Positions 26,636 through 34,866 are shown, counted from the stretch's first letter. The stretch is DNA of 64,000 nucleotides from Fluctibacter halophilus (GCF_020687825.1 NZ_JAJEWP010000001.1:1644998-1708997); one strand, 5' to 3'. Notes: generated from the letters alone by a model not told the origin. Numbers and translations are program-made.

Positions 26636-27361
26636 GTGCGATTAGTCATTCTCGTTATTGTTTTACTAATACAAGGCTGTGTAGTGAAAGTCGGAGATCA
26701 TACACCTCGCGTTAAGACAATTGTGAGTAGTTTTGCGGCCACTAACGCTTCGAAACTAAGAACCTACCAACTTGTGCCTAGCCAACAAGGCGTATCTGAA
26801 CATGATCTGCAATTCTTGGAGTTTTCCAAATATATACATAGATTAATGAAGCTGAATGGTTATACATCCGCCAATCCAGAAGAAATACCGCAGATTGTCA
26901 TATTCGTCGGTTACGGAATAGGCGAACCAGAAGAATCATATAGCACTTACAGCATGCCGATACTTGGCGCCACTCCAACAGGAAACTATTCATTAATAAC
27001 GCAATCGACAAGTACAGGAAGCACGACTTACTCTAATTCAACAATATCGCAACAAACTTCACTGGGTATTACTGGTTTCATACCTCATGTGCGGAAAACA
27101 GTTACTTATGCCAAGCATCTCGAACTGTATGCTGTAGATGTTTCAGCTTACCTAGAATCTAGTAAAATTATTCCTGTTTGGGAGACGAAGGTTGTCAGCA
27201 CAGGACGCCCTTGGGATTTGAGAAACATTTTTCCCTATCTCGTTGCAGCTTCTAGCAAGTACTTAGCAAAAGGAAGTGGGAAAAGCGTTGAGGTGGTCGT
27301 AAGAGAGGACAACCTCGTGAAGAGATACGTAGAAGGTTTAGAGTCGTCTATACCTAATTGA
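26636..27361 (+). CDS. DUF4136-like lipoprotein
   Basis: I chose the GTG at 26636, which follows AGGGAG by 7 nt and places a lipoprotein signal (VRLVILVIVLLIQGC, acylated Cys ~15) at the N-terminus; a longer frame from 26543 is not needed. The 241-residue product has the general pattern of DUF4136-type lipoproteins: a TYQLVP strand, a KYIHRLMKLNGY helix and a Ser/Thr-rich hydrophilic middle with many Tyr. It is on the strand opposite to the defence operon and may be unrelated cargo. The function is unknown. Confidence 0.68.
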   Translation: MRLVILVIVLLIQGCVVKVGDHTPRVKTIVSSFAATNASKLRTYQLVPSQQGVSEHDLQFLEFSKYIHRLMKLNGYTSANPEEIPQIVIFVGYGIGEPEESYSTYSMPILGATPTGNYSLITQSTSTGSTTYSNSTISQQTSLGITGFIPHVRKTVTYAKHLELYAVDVSAYLESSKIIPVWETKVVSTGRPWDLRNIFPYLVAASSKYLAKGSGKSVEVVVREDNLVKRYVEGLESSIPN

Positions 27362-27373
27362 AGATTGTTCATT

Positions 27374-27790
27374 CTGGCCAGTATGAGAGAGTGAGCAGCG
27401 GTATTCGCAGTATAATTTGAGCCATAGGTAATCGCTCAAATAGCAATGAACGACAAATCTTGGATGATTTGGCTGGTCAATGCGCCATGGATGGCATTGA
27501 AAAAAGTACGCTATGGATCCTTTTTTAGTGCGAGGATTTACTCCGGGCATCCTGCCCTCCGGCCTTCGGCCCGTTGCTTCGCAACGTTCAATTTCGTTCC
27601 AGACGAAATAGTACTCCGCACATCCTGTGCTCCGCCCTACGGGCCATCGTCGCAAAGCTCCGATGTTCCAAAACGCTCCCGGCGTTTTGGTGAACTCCGA
27701 CTTCTCGCTCAACGATGACCGCTCACGCGCTCATGTCTCCGGTAATACTACCAGTAGTGGATGCTTGTAAAATTGGGGAAAGAAGAGAGA
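27374..27790 (-). repeat. tRNA-Pro tail repeat, unit 1 (distal, degenerate start)
   Basis: A 417-bp unit. Its first 16 bp (27374-27389) are a degenerate version of the tRNA 3' end (about 12 of 16 match). The rest is nearly identical to unit 2 up to about 27690 and then switches to the sequence type of unit 3. It contains several short hairpins (for example GGCC-GAA-GGCC, CGTTGC-GAA-GCAACG, and CCAAAACGC / GCGTTTTGG). Open frames within it are by-products of the repeats, not genes. Confidence 0.75.
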
Positions 27791-28194
27791 TTGGTCGGTG
27801 TGAGAGGGTGAAGAGCGGTATTCGCAGAATAATTTGAGCAATAGGTAATTGCTCAAATAGCAATGAACGACAAATCGTGGATGATTTGGCTGGTCAATGC
27901 GCCATGGATGGCATTGAAAAAAGTGCGCTATGGATGTTTATTTAGTGAGAGGATTTACTCCGGGCATCCTGCCCTCCGGCCTTCGGCCCGTTGCTTCGCA
28001 ACGTTCAATTTCGTTCCAGACGAATTAGTACTCCGCACATCCTGTGCTCCGCCCTACGGGCCATCGTCGCAAAGCTCCGATGTTCCAAAACGCTCCCGGC
28101 GTTTTGGTGAACCTCGACGTGGCCGCTTCGCGTCCATGTCGGAGGTAATGCTACCTGCGGAAATTCTTATTAAGATTTGGGGAAAAGAGAGAAG
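27791..28194 (-). repeat. tRNA-Pro tail repeat, unit 2
   Basis: A 404-bp unit that opens with an exact copy of the last ~15 nt of tRNA-Pro (27791-27806). It includes a perfect 11-bp hairpin at 27832-27858 (ATTTGAGCAAT / ATTGCTCAAAT) and the same series of GAA- and GGA-loop hairpins as unit 1. Its last ~85 bp match the distal copy at 16218-16312 better than they match units 1 and 3. Confidence 0.8.
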
Positions 28195-28379
28195 TTGGTC
28201 GGTGTGAGAGTTTTACTCCGCACATCCTGTGCTCCGCCCTACGGGCCATCGTCGCACGGCTCCGATGTTCCAAAACGCTCCCGGCGTTTTGGTGAACCTC
28301 GACGTGACCGCTCACGCGCTCATGTCTCCGGTAATACTACCAGTAGTGGATGTTTGTAAAATTGGGGAAAGAAGAGAGA
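28195..28379 (-). repeat. tRNA-Pro tail repeat, unit 3 (short, directly downstream of the tRNA)
   Basis: A 185-bp unit, a shortened form lacking the middle of units 1 and 2. It opens with the exact tRNA 3' end copy at 28195-28210 and ends at the real tRNA. On the tRNA strand it follows the mature 3' end, so it is expected to be transcribed with the tRNA unless a terminator acts first. Confidence 0.8.
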
Positions 28380-28380
28380 T

Positions 28381-28457
28381 TGGTCGGTGTGAGAGGATTT
28401 GAACCTCCGACCCCTGACACCCCATGACAGTGCGCTACCAGGCTGCGCTACACACCG
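28381..28457 (-). tRNA. proL: tRNA-Pro (anticodon GGG)
   Basis: The minus strand gives a complete 77-nt cloverleaf. The acceptor stem is CGGTGTG / CACACCG, and the D arm has GCGC stems around AGCCTGGTA. The anticodon arm CTGTC-ATGGGGT-GTCAG reads GGG at positions 34-36. The T arm is GTCGG AGGTTCAAATC CT-type, and the CCA end is encoded. It closely resembles E. coli proL. It forms the right boundary of the defence island and is followed by tail repeats. Confidence 0.97.
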
Positions 28458-28473
28458 ACCGAAAGAGGCGACA

Positions 28474-28501
28474 AGGATACTGATTTTTTGCCGCTTTGCA
28501 A
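28474..28501 (-). promoter_or_regulatory. Sigma-70 promoter of tRNA-Pro
   Basis: On the minus strand, TTGCAA (-35), a 16-bp spacer and TATCCT (-10) are followed by a GC-rich discriminator (TGTCGCC), about 17 bp before the tRNA 5' end. A GC-rich discriminator is typical of stringently controlled stable-RNA promoters. Confidence 0.7.
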
Positions 28502-28558
28502 TCGCAAATCGTCTCCTTTTGTGCCGTTTGCTGGTTGTTTGTGCAATTTCGTCAACCC

Positions 28559-29509
28559 TCAGGCCGATTTTTCTGCGCTGGCCCGTCGTGGCGTGGTGCC
28601 GCGCCATCCCTTGAACGCTTTGATGAACGCGCTGGCGTCGCTGTAGCCGAGACGTTCGGCAACCGTGGAGACCGACTCACCGCTGTCCAGTGCGTCCTCG
28701 GCCAGACGGCAAAGCACCTGTTGTTTGAGTGCGGCAAAGGTGGTGTGTTGCTGTTTTAGTTGACGACACAGGGTACGCTGCGACAGGTGCATACGCTCGG
28801 CTACCGCCGCCCTGTCCAGGTTGGGCTGTTCGCGCAGCAATCGGATGACTTTATCTCGGGCAGAGATGTCTGACAGCGCCGCCAGATCCGCATTGAGAAT
28901 GGCAACCATACTGTTGGCCACCACCCCGTTGGCGTGTTGCAGTGCCCCGGATAAACGCTGGCGGTCGAAGATCAGCGCATTGCAACTCTGCCCGTCCCGC
29001 ACCGGTTGTCCGGCAAGCCGTTGCAGCTTTTCGACAACCTGCGGTTCGGCCCGGTAATCCAGACTCATCTGCACAAGGGGCGTTTGCCCTTCACTGATCT
29101 GTGCGGCGATACTGGCAATGCTGGCCAATACCGCTTCCACCCGCACCGCCCGGGCCACCTGATAATGGGGGATATACACCAACGCGGTATGCGCTCCCTC
29201 ATGACTAACGGTGATTTCGCCGCCCTCACCCACCAGCGGATAATAACGCTGTACGTAGTGCAGCGCCTGACCCAGGGTGTCCAGGCTGAGCAACAGATGG
29301 CCCAGGGTCCCCAGATCGGTGGGTTTAAGCTGGGCGCCGAAATCCACCCCCAAACTTGGGCCAAGGGCATCCGCCAGCGCCCCCCAGGCACGGTCCTGAT
29401 CAACCAGCAATACCCGCTGGTTATGGCTTTGATTGACAGTCATATCAAACCCGGCCTGCTGGGCAAAGCGCAGCAATGCAGCGGCATAATACGCAGTAAC
29501 GGTTTTCAT
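28559..29509 (-). CDS. AraC-type regulator with N-terminal Arabinose_bd-like (PF12625-type) domain
   Basis: I chose ATG 29509 (316 residues); a GTG at 29518 is an alternative. The N-terminal ~200 residues resemble the OruR/ArgR-like sensor domain of AraC regulators (LGTLGHLLLSLDTLGQALHYVQRYYPL). The C-terminal HTH_18 domain (~225-310) has MHLSQRTLCRQLKQ and LGYSDASAFIKAFKGWRGTTP. It is divergent from the five-gene FMO operon and almost certainly controls it, probably in response to a pathway metabolite. Confidence 0.92.
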   Translation of the reverse strand: MKTVTAYYAAALLRFAQQAGFDMTVNQSHNQRVLLVDQDRAWGALADALGPSLGVDFGAQLKPTDLGTLGHLLLSLDTLGQALHYVQRYYPLVGEGGEITVSHEGAHTALVYIPHYQVARAVRVEAVLASIASIAAQISEGQTPLVQMSLDYRAEPQVVEKLQRLAGQPVRDGQSCNALIFDRQRLSGALQHANGVVANSMVAILNADLAALSDISARDKVIRLLREQPNLDRAAVAERMHLSQRTLCRQLKQQHTTFAALKQQVLCRLAEDALDSGESVSTVAERLGYSDASAFIKAFKGWRGTTPRRASAEKSA

Positions 29510-29611
29510 CGATGGCACAAATTAACCATAAAGTCGCCACATATTAACCGTGACCGTGGGCGTTGCCAACGTACAATGTTAATTCTTTGTTAGCAGTTGA
29601 GAACCACACAC

Positions 29612-30928
29612 ATGGCAACATGCCCTTACGCATTGATCGGCGCCGGCCCGATGGGACTGGCCACGGCCCGCCAGTTGAGCAAACACGACATCCCCTTCGA
29701 AGGGTTTGAGCTGCACGCCAGCGTGGGCGGATTGTGGGACATCAAAAACCCCCATAGCACCATGTACGAAAGTGCGCACCTGATCTCGTCCAAGCGCATG
29801 ACCGAGTTCAGCGAATTTCCGATGGCTGACACCGTGCCCATGTACCCCAGTCACCGTGATGTGTGCCAGTACTTTAACGACTATGCCGATACCTTCGGGC
29901 TGCGCAAGCACTACCGCTTCAGCACCCGCGTGACCGATGTACGTCCCCTCGACAACGGCAACTGGCAGGTCAGCTGGCAAGACGATGAGGGTGAGCACAG
30001 CGGCGAGTATGCCGGCGTTCTGATCGCCAACGGCAATCTGCACACCCCCAACCAACCGGCCCTGCCCGGTCAGTTTGACGGTGAGCTGATGCACGCCAAT
30101 GCCTATCGCCATGCGCGGATTTTCGAGGGTAAGCGGGTGCTGATTGTTGGCTGTGGTAACAGTGCCTGTGACATCGCGGTAGATGCAGTGCACTATGCCG
30201 ACAGCGTTGATTTGAGCGTGCGCCGGGGCTACTACTTCCTGCCCAAGTTTGTGCTCGGCCGCCCCATCGACACCCTCGGCGGTGCCGTCAAGCTGCCACG
30301 TAAACTGAAGCAGCTGATCGACGGGTTCATCATCAAATGTCTGGTTGGCAAACCCAGCGACTACGGGCTACCAGACCCGGATTACAAGCTGTACGAGTCG
30401 CACCCGGTGATCAACTCGCTGGCGCTGCACCACATGGGGCACGGCGATATCCAGCCCCGTGGTGATATTCAGTCAGTTGACGGCAAGACCGTTACCTTCA
30501 GTGATGGTAGTCAGGCAGACTATGATCTGATCCTGCAGGCCACCGGCTACAAACTCGATTTCCCGTTTATCGACAAGCAAACCCTCAACTGGGGCGAGCA
30601 TGCGCCGGACTTATACCTGAACATTTTTCACCCTCATCATGACAATCTGTTTGTGATGGGCATGATTGAGGCCACCGGCCTGGGCTGGCAGGGCCGCGCC
30701 GATCAGGCTGAACTGGTGGCGCTGTACCTCAAAGCCCAGCAACAGAACAACCAGTCATTGCTCAACTGGTTCAATCAACAGCGTCAGGCCAATCACCTGG
30801 ATACCAGTGGCGGTATGGACTACCTGCCGCTGGCGCGAATGGCCTACTATGTGCAGAAAGACGCTTATCTTGAAGCGTTGCATTCACGAATTTCACACCT
30901 GAAACAGGAACTTCAGCATGCTGGATGA
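29612..30928 (+). CDS. Flavin-containing monooxygenase
   Basis: A 438-residue FAD/NADPH enzyme. The FAD-binding GAGPMGLA motif is near the N-terminus. An FMO-like fingerprint (FDGELMHANAY...) precedes the NADPH-binding VGCGNSACDIA motif (~185). The ATGY-type motif (LQATGYKLDF) is at ~315. Enzymes of this class insert oxygen next to a carbonyl (Baeyer-Villiger) or oxidise N or S. I start at ATG 29612; a TTG at 29597 would add five residues. It is the first gene of an operon with a BASS-type transporter, two dehydrogenases and a permease. Confidence 0.9.
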   Translation: MATCPYALIGAGPMGLATARQLSKHDIPFEGFELHASVGGLWDIKNPHSTMYESAHLISSKRMTEFSEFPMADTVPMYPSHRDVCQYFNDYADTFGLRKHYRFSTRVTDVRPLDNGNWQVSWQDDEGEHSGEYAGVLIANGNLHTPNQPALPGQFDGELMHANAYRHARIFEGKRVLIVGCGNSACDIAVDAVHYADSVDLSVRRGYYFLPKFVLGRPIDTLGGAVKLPRKLKQLIDGFIIKCLVGKPSDYGLPDPDYKLYESHPVINSLALHHMGHGDIQPRGDIQSVDGKTVTFSDGSQADYDLILQATGYKLDFPFIDKQTLNWGEHAPDLYLNIFHPHHDNLFVMGMIEATGLGWQGRADQAELVALYLKAQQQNNQSLLNWFNQQRQANHLDTSGGMDYLPLARMAYYVQKDAYLEALHSRISHLKQELQHAG

Positions 30929-31826
30929 GGTAACCATCCGCTTTGATCCCAACGCCCAGTTGGTCCTCAACATCATGCTGGCGTTGATGATGTTCGGCGT
31001 GGCCCTGACCCTGCAGGTGCGCGATTTCACCCGAGTGGTGCGCAAACCCGCCGCGCCGGTGATTGGCCTCATCTGTCAGTTTGTGTTGCTGCCCGCCCTG
31101 ACCTGCGCCCTCACGATGGCCCTAGAGGTTCCCGCCAGTATGGCGCTGGGCATGATGTTGGTGGCTGCCTGTCCCGGTGGCAGTTTCTCCAATCTGATCA
31201 CCTTTATCGCACGGGGCAACGTGGCTACCTCGGTGACCATGACCGCGGTATCGAGCCTGGCCGCGGTGATACTGACGCCGCTCAATTTCGCTTTTTATGC
31301 CTGGCTAAACCCGGCCACCCGCGCCTTGCTGACCGACATCGCCCTGTCGCCCTGGCAGGTGCTGTCACTGGTGTTTCTGGTGCTTGGCGTACCGCTGCTG
31401 ATCGGCATGTGGGTCGGCCATAAATTCCCTCAATTTGCCAGCCGTTCGGAAACCCCGATGCGACGGATTTCGCTGGGCCTGTTCGCGCTGTTGGTAGGGC
31501 TGGCCTTTGCCAACAACATGAGCCTGTTCACCCAGCACTGGCACCATTTTGTCGGCTATGTCATCGCACAAAATGCCATCGCCCTGCTGCTCGGCTACGG
31601 CGCTGCGCGACTGGCAAGGCTGAAACAAAATGATGTACGGGCCCTGACCTTTGAGGTGGGAATCCAGAATTCCGGTCTTGGCCTGGTGCTGATGTTCACC
31701 TTTATGCCCGATCTGGGTGGCGCGATGATCATCACCGCCTTCTGGGGCGTGTGGCACCTGGTGTCCGGCGGTTCTCTGGCCTGGCTGTGGAGCCGTCGCC
31801 CCCACCCGGCAGGAGACAGCGCATGA
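30918..31826 (+). CDS. Bile acid:sodium symporter (SBF/BASS) family transporter
   Basis: A 302-residue polytopic protein with about nine to ten helices. It has the SBF hallmark region with ACPGGSFSNLITFIARGN (crossover-helix motif) and the later EVGIQNSGLGLVLM motif. The family moves organic acids, bile acids or steroid-like anions with sodium. It overlaps the FMO gene by 11 bp and the epimerase by 4 bp. It probably imports or exports the substrate of the neighbouring oxygenase pathway (inference). Confidence 0.9.
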   Translation: MLDEVTIRFDPNAQLVLNIMLALMMFGVALTLQVRDFTRVVRKPAAPVIGLICQFVLLPALTCALTMALEVPASMALGMMLVAACPGGSFSNLITFIARGNVATSVTMTAVSSLAAVILTPLNFAFYAWLNPATRALLTDIALSPWQVLSLVFLVLGVPLLIGMWVGHKFPQFASRSETPMRRISLGLFALLVGLAFANNMSLFTQHWHHFVGYVIAQNAIALLLGYGAARLARLKQNDVRALTFEVGIQNSGLGLVLMFTFMPDLGGAMIITAFWGVWHLVSGGSLAWLWSRRPHPAGDSA

Positions 31827-32755
31827 AACGAATCCTGGTCACTGGCGCCGGCGGCTACATCGGACAACAACTGGCCTCGGCGCTGAGTCAGAATCCTGAT
31901 TGTGCGGTATACGGGGTGGATATCCGTCCTCCCGCCGGCCTGCAGACCTTTCAATGCACCACCATGGACATTCGTGATCCGGCACTGATCGATTTGGTCG
32001 GTAACCTTAACATCACCCACATCGTGCACCTGGCATCGATTGTCAATCCCGGCCAGGATGAAGCGCTGGAATACGACATCGACGTCAACGGTACCCAAAA
32101 CGTGCTGGCCGCCTGTAGGGCGCACAAGGTTGAACACCTGACCGTTACCTCCAGTGGCGCCGCCTACGGCTATCATGCCGATAACCCCGAGTGGCTGACC
32201 GAGCAACACCCGCTACGCGGTAACGAGGCCTTTTCCTATTCCCGGCACAAACGCATGGTGGAAGACATGCTCAACCACTTCAGCCAGCAGCAGGACACCA
32301 CCGGGGTATTGATCATGCGCCCCTGTACCGTGCTGGGCAGTAATACCCAAAACCGCATTACCGCGCTGTTTCGAGCCAAACGGCTGCTGGCAGTCGGCCA
32401 GTCCCGTTCGCCGTTTGTGTTTATCTGGGATCAGGATGTGGTCGGTGCGCTCAAAAGTGGCGTGCTGAACAACAAAACCGGCGCCTACAACCTGGCCGGT
32501 GATGGCGCGCTGGATGTCAACGATCTGGCCCGTATCACCCAAAAACCGGTACTACGAGTCCCGAAAGCCCTGTTAAGCGGTGTGTTGTGGCTGGGTAAGC
32601 GACTGGGGCTGAGCCAGGCCGGCCCGGAACAAATCATGTTTTTGCAGTACCGTCCGGTGCTGTGCAACCACAAATTGAAAACCGAGTTCGGCTACACGCC
32701 GCAGAAAAGCTCGCGGGAAGCGTTTGAGCATTTCTATTTTGGTGCGCAGCGATGA
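31823..32755 (+). CDS. NAD-dependent epimerase/dehydratase (extended SDR)
   Basis: A 310-residue protein starting at ATG 31823 in a 4-bp overlap with the transporter, AGGAG upstream. The Rossmann motif VTGAGGYIGQ is at the N-terminus. The catalytic Ser/Tyr/Lys appear as SSGAAYG and YSRHK (YxxxK). The length fits extended SDRs (sugar epimerases, 3-beta-hydroxysteroid dehydrogenase-like enzymes). Because it sits with an FMO and an SBF transporter, a lipid, steroid or ketone substrate seems more likely than a nucleotide sugar, but that is inference. Confidence 0.88.
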   Translation: MKRILVTGAGGYIGQQLASALSQNPDCAVYGVDIRPPAGLQTFQCTTMDIRDPALIDLVGNLNITHIVHLASIVNPGQDEALEYDIDVNGTQNVLAACRAHKVEHLTVTSSGAAYGYHADNPEWLTEQHPLRGNEAFSYSRHKRMVEDMLNHFSQQQDTTGVLIMRPCTVLGSNTQNRITALFRAKRLLAVGQSRSPFVFIWDQDVVGALKSGVLNNKTGAYNLAGDGALDVNDLARITQKPVLRVPKALLSGVLWLGKRLGLSQAGPEQIMFLQYRPVLCNHKLKTEFGYTPQKSSREAFEHFYFGAQR

Positions 32756-33537
32756 ATGGCCATGTGATCATCACCGGTGCCGCCAGCGGCATCGGCTGGG
32801 CGCTGGCACAGGTTTACTGGCAACAGGGTTATCACCTGCACCTGATTGACCGCGATGGTGAACGGCTTTTAGCCCGTCAGCAAGCTTACCGCGAGCGTAT
32901 GGAGGTCTATCCGCTCGACTTGCTCGATGACGGCGCCTGCGACACGTTCTGCCAACAATTTCTGGCCCGTGACCTGCCTCTGGCCCGGCTGATCAATAAC
33001 GCCGGGATCACCCACCGTTCCAAAGCCAGCCTCACCGAGCTGACGGTGTTTGACCGGGTCATGCAACTGAACTGGCATGTGCCGGTACTGCTGACCCAGC
33101 GCTTGTTGCCCGCACTGCAACAGGCCAAAGGTAAGGTGATCACCCTGGGCAGCATGGCGTCACTGATGCCGGTGCCTGGCCGTGCCGCCTACTGCGCCAG
33201 CAAAGCCGCAGTATCCCAGCATTTTGAAACCTGGCGGCCGGAGCTACGCCATCTGGGCATTGGCCTGTTGATGGTCTACCCCAGCTTCGTCAATACCGAC
33301 ATCGAGCAAAATGCCCTCGGCCAGCACGGTGACGGCGCATCCCATCCCCGTTCCACCATCGGCAAAGCCATCACCGCCGATGACATGGCCGCTGCCATCT
33401 ACCGCGCCGACCAGCAAAATGTACGACGCTGGTTAAGCCCGGTGCTGTCCCCCCGTGTGGGGCTGTGGTTGTGGCGCATCTTCCCCCGCCTGTTTGAACG
33501 CTTAAGCTGGCAACGGTTTCGCGGGGAATGGTCATGA
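32752..33537 (+). CDS. Short-chain dehydrogenase/reductase (classical SDR)
   Basis: A 261-residue classical SDR. It has the cofactor motif TGAASGIG at the N-terminus, NNAGIT (~82), catalytic Ser in LGSMASLMPVPGR and YCASK (YxxxK, ~145). The C-terminal ~30 residues form an amphipathic or membrane-associating segment (LSPRVGLWLWRIFPRLFERL). It overlaps the genes on both sides by about 4 bp. Together with the epimerase it suggests consecutive redox steps on one substrate. Confidence 0.9.
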   Translation: MNGHVIITGAASGIGWALAQVYWQQGYHLHLIDRDGERLLARQQAYRERMEVYPLDLLDDGACDTFCQQFLARDLPLARLINNAGITHRSKASLTELTVFDRVMQLNWHVPVLLTQRLLPALQQAKGKVITLGSMASLMPVPGRAAYCASKAAVSQHFETWRPELRHLGIGLLMVYPSFVNTDIEQNALGQHGDGASHPRSTIGKAITADDMAAAIYRADQQNVRRWLSPVLSPRVGLWLWRIFPRLFERLSWQRFRGEWS

Positions 33538-34268
33538 GTTGGGAATGGATTTTGTTCGGGGTGTTTATCTGGTTCAGCTTCAGCACCGAAGTGGCGACCG
33601 GCTTTGGCAGCATCATCATCGCCCTGGCCTTGGGAGCGCTGTTCCTGCCCATCGGCGACATGTTGCCGGTACTGGTAACCCTCAACAGTGTGATGAACCT
33701 GGTGATCCTGTCCAAGCTGTACCGGGACATTCACCAACCCACATTACTTAAACGCATATTGCCGTTGATGCTGGGTGGCATGGCGATTGGCATTGTGGCG
33801 GTGCCTTATTTGCCCGAGCGGGAAATGAAGATCGGTTTTGCCCTGTTGGTGCTGTGGTTCGCCGGCCGCTCGTTGTGGCAGTCTTACCGGCCCTCGTCCC
33901 CCTCAACGGCGAAACGTGGCAGCACTGGCTGGATTGGTCTTGCCGGGGTGACCCATGGCCTGTACGCCTCCGGTGGTCCGCTGCTGGTGCTCGGGCTGGC
34001 CTCAACAACCCTCGACAAAGCCCGCTTTCGTGCCACGTTGCTGGCCACCTGGTGCACGCTAAACCTGTGTTACACCGCATACTTTGCCATCAATGGCCAG
34101 TTGCTTGACCACGCCAGCCACATCGTGGCGATGCTACCGGTGCTGGGGTTGGCGGCGCTATGCGGGCACTGGTTACATCACAGGGTCAATGAACAGCAGT
34201 TTAAAACCCTGGTGTTCTGGGTGTTGTTGATGTGCGGCGCGATCATGCTGTTCAACGCCGCAAGATAG
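33534..34268 (+). CDS. TauE/SafE-family permease
   Basis: I chose ATG 33534 (4-bp overlap with the SDR stop, GGGGA upstream); ATG 33528 is also possible. The 244-residue protein has about seven to eight helices, with the duplicated TauE/SafE layout (FSTEVATGFGSIIIALALG near the N-terminus and GVTHGLYASGGPLLV in the middle). Members export sulfite, sulfoacetate or other organic anions. It is the last gene of the operon and ends 4 bp before the convergent dcd gene. Confidence 0.87.
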   Translation: MSWEWILFGVFIWFSFSTEVATGFGSIIIALALGALFLPIGDMLPVLVTLNSVMNLVILSKLYRDIHQPTLLKRILPLMLGGMAIGIVAVPYLPEREMKIGFALLVLWFAGRSLWQSYRPSSPSTAKRGSTGWIGLAGVTHGLYASGGPLLVLGLASTTLDKARFRATLLATWCTLNLCYTAYFAINGQLLDHASHIVAMLPVLGLAALCGHWLHHRVNEQQFKTLVFWVLLMCGAIMLFNAAR

Positions 34269-34272
34269 GGTA

Positions 34273-34866
34273 TCAGGGGTTTTTGTCGTCGGCCGAGATG
34301 CGGCTGGCGATCGCCCCATCCTGATCTTTGTACTTGGCATCCACCCGCGCGTTATAAGGCTTGGCAGCCGGGCCAGACAGTGTTTCAAAACTCAGCGCGC
34401 CAATTTTCATTTTCGGGCGCAGCGCCAAGGGCAGTTTGCCGGAATTGAAAAACTCCAGCACGATATTGCCAGACCAACCGGGGTCAATCCGATGGGCAGT
34501 CACGTGCACCATCAGGCCCAATCGAGCCAGTGACGAACGGCCATCCAGCCAGCCAACCATGTGATCGGGCAAGGTCACCGACTCCAGCGTTACCGCCAGG
34601 GCCAGCTCACCGGGGTGCAAAAAGAACGCTTTACCATCGGGCAGAATGATCTCTTCACTCATCACTGAATTAAGCTGCTCCTGTACCTCTGCTTTAGGAC
34701 CACTCAGGTCAATGTACGGCGCGGCGTGATCCTGAAACACACGGAATTTGTTGCCCAGACGGATGTCCACCGTCAGGCCACTGATGTCTTCTTCACTGGG
34801 TGCCGGGTTAATGGCGATGGTGCCTTCTTTGAGGTACTTAACAATGTCGGTGTCACATAAGCGCAT
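34273..34866 (-). CDS. dcd: dCTP deaminase
   Basis: A 197-residue enzyme that converts dCTP to dUTP, the main source of dUMP for thymidylate in gammaproteobacteria. The trimeric dUTPase-like fold is recognisable by [12 protein letters not shown] at the start, [10 protein letters not shown] with [13 protein letters not shown] in the middle, and the catalytic Glu in VLEFFN. The length equals the E. coli enzyme. It sits downstream of apbC on the same strand, a common arrangement with metG nearby. Confidence 0.97.
   Translation of the reverse strand: MRLCDTDIVKYLKEGTIAINPAPSEEDISGLTVDIRLGNKFRVFQDHAAPYIDLSGPKAEVQEQLNSVMSEEIILPDGKAFFLHPGELALAVTLESVTLPDHMVGWLDGRSSLARLGLMVHVTAHRIDPGWSGNIVLEFFNSGKLPLALRPKMKIGALSFETLSGPAAKPYNARVDAKYKDQDGAIASRISADDKNP

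Larger units (their letters stand above)
16314..28428. mobile_element. Defence island at tRNA-Pro(GGG), no integrase visible
   Basis: About 12.1 kb is bounded by the 48-nt direct repeat of the tRNA 3' part. The protein-coding part (16.5-27.4 kb) is clearly more AT-rich than both flanks. Cargo: one minus-strand operon with a PD-(D/E)XK/DUF5655 protein, HsdR, HsdM, HsdS, an ABC-type ATPase, an HNH nuclease and a membrane protein, plus an opposite-strand lipoprotein. There is no integrase, excisionase or transposase in any frame I examined. The element is therefore either a remnant or moved by an integrase elsewhere. Confidence 0.75.

Noticed and set aside
27446-28359. Three plus-strand open frames (27446-27718, 27863-28207, 28177-28359) with almost the same predicted peptides
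   Set aside because: They arise from the tRNA tail repeats, translate hairpin-rich DNA into Arg/Ser/Pro-rich low-complexity peptides, and have no ribosome sites. I annotate repeats instead of genes.
27374-28395. CRISPR-like array
   Set aside because: The repeats are 185-417 bp, begin with tRNA 3' ends and lack uniform short repeats with unique spacers; no cas genes are present.
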